Source of the DNA: Cytomitobacter sp965233535
Lineage (GTDB): Bacteria; Pseudomonadota; Alphaproteobacteria; CAJXXZ01; 1604HC
Reading direction: 5' to 3'
DNA length: 64,000 bases
NCBI GenBank assembly: GCA_965233535.1
Contig: OZ247489.1
Location: 1-64,000, forward strand
Below are positions 62,466 through 64,000 of this stretch, piece after piece. The position numbers and the translations under genes are program-made. Below the pieces are notes generated by a model. The model did not search any database. It worked only from the letters and a program-made list of their open reading frames with translations, and was not told where the DNA came from. Within the stretch, counting starts at the first letter, position 1; every line of letters begins with the position of its first letter.

Positions 62466-63659
62466 ATGAAATTATCACACTATATTTTAACTGTTAGTTT
62501 TTTAACTACACAAACATGCATAGGTACAAATGATCATATGCTTTCTAAAGAAGAAATGTTGCAACAAACTACTAATGAGTTTCAGAAAGATGCTTTGATA
62601 TGTTCAAAAATCACTCAACTTATTAAAAACAAAACAATAACATTGGATCAAGTACTGAAGATTGATAATGAATATCAAGCTGATATTTTACCATATTCAG
62701 GAATCATTCAACTTCTTCAACAAAATAAAATAACATGGGATCAATTCTTGCAAGTTGATAATACATATCAGGTCGATGCTTTTGATTCAGATGTGATTCA
62801 AATGCTTCAAGATGGAATAATAACATGGGATCAATTCTTGCAAATTAATAATACGTATCAATGTGTGGCTTTATCTAATTCATATGTGTCTGAACTTTGT
62901 AAATATGAAATAATAACATGGGATCAATTAATGCAAATTAATAATACATATCAAGGTAAGGCTTTAAAGGGTTATTGTTGTGAGTGTGATGATTATGAGT
63001 ATAGTTATGATTATGATTATTCAGATGCAGTGGACTGTATTAGAAGAGGAATAATAACATGGGATCAGTTTTTGCAAATTAATAATAAATATCAATGTAT
63101 GGCTTTAGAGGGTTATTATTCTCATAATCATAATTATTGTTCAGGTGCAGTGTGCCTTATTAAATGTGGAAAAATAACATGGGATCAATTCCTGCAAATT
63201 GATAATGAATATCAATATGCGGCTTTAGAGAGTTATGATGATGATGATGATAAAAACTACTCAGAAGCAGCTCAACTTATTAAAGATGAAACAATAAGTT
63301 GGGGTCAATTTTTGCAGATTAATGATAAAGAAAAACAAAAGATGCTAGTAAAACCAGAAACTATTGAGATTCTTCAAAATATAGACACAACATTACAAGA
63401 AATATGTCATATCAAAGCCTGCTTCAAAAATAACAATATTTCAGATATAGAAGTAGGCAATGTCTCTGTAATAAAGCTATTTGCTACAATTCCAGATAAT
63501 AAAGTAAGTTCGATAAACAATATATATCAAGTTTATGCATTAAAAAAGATTCATGATTTTCACATGGACTCTTTTACAAATGGGTCAATCTCTTGGGATG
63601 CTATCATTAATGTAAAATGTATAATGAGTTTTCAGTGGCTTTTTAACAATAATAATTAA
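62466..63659 (+). CDS. Secreted repeat protein with seven ITWDQF-type repeats (family E, copy 2)
   Basis: 397 residues from ATG 62466. Signal MKLSHYILTVSFLTTQTCIG, then seven repeats of the core ITWDQFLQINNTYQ. Between repeats 4 and 7 are inserted Tyr/Asp-rich stretches (DDYEYSYDYDYSDAVD, ESYDDDDDKNYSEAAQ). The last 95 residues match copy 1 almost exactly. Promoter TTTGCA-17-TATTAT with 5 nt to ATG. It converges on tssA, 5 nt apart, and since the functional tssA end is here this is likely the original locus. An effector or cell-surface role is possible, not shown. Confidence 0.75.
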   Translation: MKLSHYILTVSFLTTQTCIGTNDHMLSKEEMLQQTTNEFQKDALICSKITQLIKNKTITLDQVLKIDNEYQADILPYSGIIQLLQQNKITWDQFLQVDNTYQVDAFDSDVIQMLQDGIITWDQFLQINNTYQCVALSNSYVSELCKYEIITWDQLMQINNTYQGKALKGYCCECDDYEYSYDYDYSDAVDCIRRGIITWDQFLQINNKYQCMALEGYYSHNHNYCSGAVCLIKCGKITWDQFLQIDNEYQYAALESYDDDDDKNYSEAAQLIKDETISWGQFLQINDKEKQKMLVKPETIEILQNIDTTLQEICHIKACFKNNNISDIEVGNVSVIKLFATIPDNKVSSINNIYQVYALKKIHDFHMDSFTNGSISWDAIINVKCIMSFQWLFNNNN

Positions 63660-63664
63660 ATTGA

Positions 63665-64000
63665 TTAATCTTCTTGTTTTGGATTGAAAAGTTTTGCAAT
63701 AATAACTGGATCATTAAACTCATTCAAAATTTCTACAAATGATTTACTCTCCCATTCACATGCTTTTTTCAGTAAATACTGCGTAGCACTGTGTGGGTCA
63801 TGCTCTTTCAAATAATTCATCACATCTTTAATTGTACGATATGCCTGCTCTCTTGATGTAATGTTATTGTTATCTGACTTCAATGTTTCAACTGTTTTTT
63901 CCTGCACATCATGATTATTAATAGATAAAATTTCACCTTTAAATTGATCTAAGATTTCAATGCTACTATTCATAATTGCATCTTCTGTTTTTGTATTTAT
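63665..64000 (-). CDS. tssA: Type VI secretion protein TssA, C-terminal part (runs off the right edge)
   Basis: The C-terminal region of the T6SS cap/baseplate protein. REQAYRTIKDVMNYLKEHDP, then PHSATQYLLKKACEWESKSF and VEILNEFND match the conserved TssA end (helices with a DPHSP-x-x-Y-L pattern). The frame is open through the window edge at 64000, so the ATG at 63973 is probably internal. It suggests that more T6SS genes lie to the right. Confidence 0.8.
   Translation of the reverse strand: MNTKTEDAIMNSSIEILDQFKGEILSINNHDVQEKTVETLKSDNNNITSREQAYRTIKDVMNYLKEHDPHSATQYLLKKACEWESKSFVEILNEFNDPVIIAKLFNPKQED

Noticed and set aside
1..64000. Insertion sequences, prophage genes, restriction-modification or toxin-antitoxin systems
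   Set aside because: I looked through all plausible frames and found no transposase, integrase, phage structural, methylase or toxin-like protein.

Overview
The window is strongly AT-rich, gene-dense bacterial DNA with the marks of a reduced alphaproteobacterial endosymbiont. These marks are: a b/b' pair of F0 ATP synthase subunits, a MucR-type regulator, an HdaA-like ATPase, scattered ribosomal and cell-wall genes, tRNAs without encoded CCA, frequent 1-40 nt gene overlaps, and no recognisable transposase, phage or CRISPR. The content (T6SS fragment, many secreted proteins of unknown function, encapsulin) recalls Holosporales/Rickettsiales endosymbionts of protists such as those of diplonemids. 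That placement is inference from gene content, not a phylogeny.

Layout. 1-4426 (minus): atpB-atpE-atpF'-atpF-yebC-ruvC-rplO-secY, an F0 operon joined to the broken-off end of the spc ribosomal operon. 4620-13875: recA, small membrane proteins, tRNA-Arg, a MucR-like regulator, YqgE/AlgH, an APC permease, prmC, a DsbA-like protein, purC, acpP-fabF. 14037-16347: secreted family A (two genes). 16421-19768: truB-rpsO-pnp, with a charged insertion in PNPase. 20253-29039: secreted family B (five members, one broken), arranged as two inverted arms around rbfA / outer-membrane barrel / ftsK. 29118-32107: tRNA-Asn, then a two-gene operon of a family 2 encapsulin shell with an inserted cyclic-nucleotide-binding-like domain and a SufS cysteine desulfurase with an N-terminal extension. 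32301-32440: an unidentified structured RNA. 32501-42999: secreted families C and D around murB-ddl. 43299-43613: RNase P RNA. 44009-47412: ndk, pgsA-like, permease, hdaA, accD. 47456-50704: two more secreted proteins sharing the family C N-terminal motif, the second ending in a eukaryote-like CaaX box. 50913-57629: dapF, murJ, peroxiredoxin, dapD, fabI, sppA, GrpB-GNAT. 57722-64000: two secreted repeat proteins made by segmental duplication, tRNA-Ser, tRNA-Pro, a Bcr-type MFS transporter, yraN-rnhA, and the C-terminal part of tssA (type VI secretion).

How it fits together. The housekeeping part keeps ATP synthesis, type II fatty-acid synthesis (acpP, fabF, fabI, accD), peptidoglycan precursor synthesis (murB, ddl, dapD, dapF, murJ) and RNA processing. 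The accessory part is dominated by about 17 Sec-signal-bearing proteins in at least four paralogous families, plausibly the host-facing or periplasmic proteome. Many of these genes have a -10-like box ending 5-6 nt before the start codon and no Shine-Dalgarno sequence, suggesting leaderless mRNAs. Several housekeeping genes and the encapsulin have clear Shine-Dalgarno sites. The most notable system is the encapsulin-desulfurase pair, a likely sulfur-handling protein nanocompartment kept in a reduced genome.
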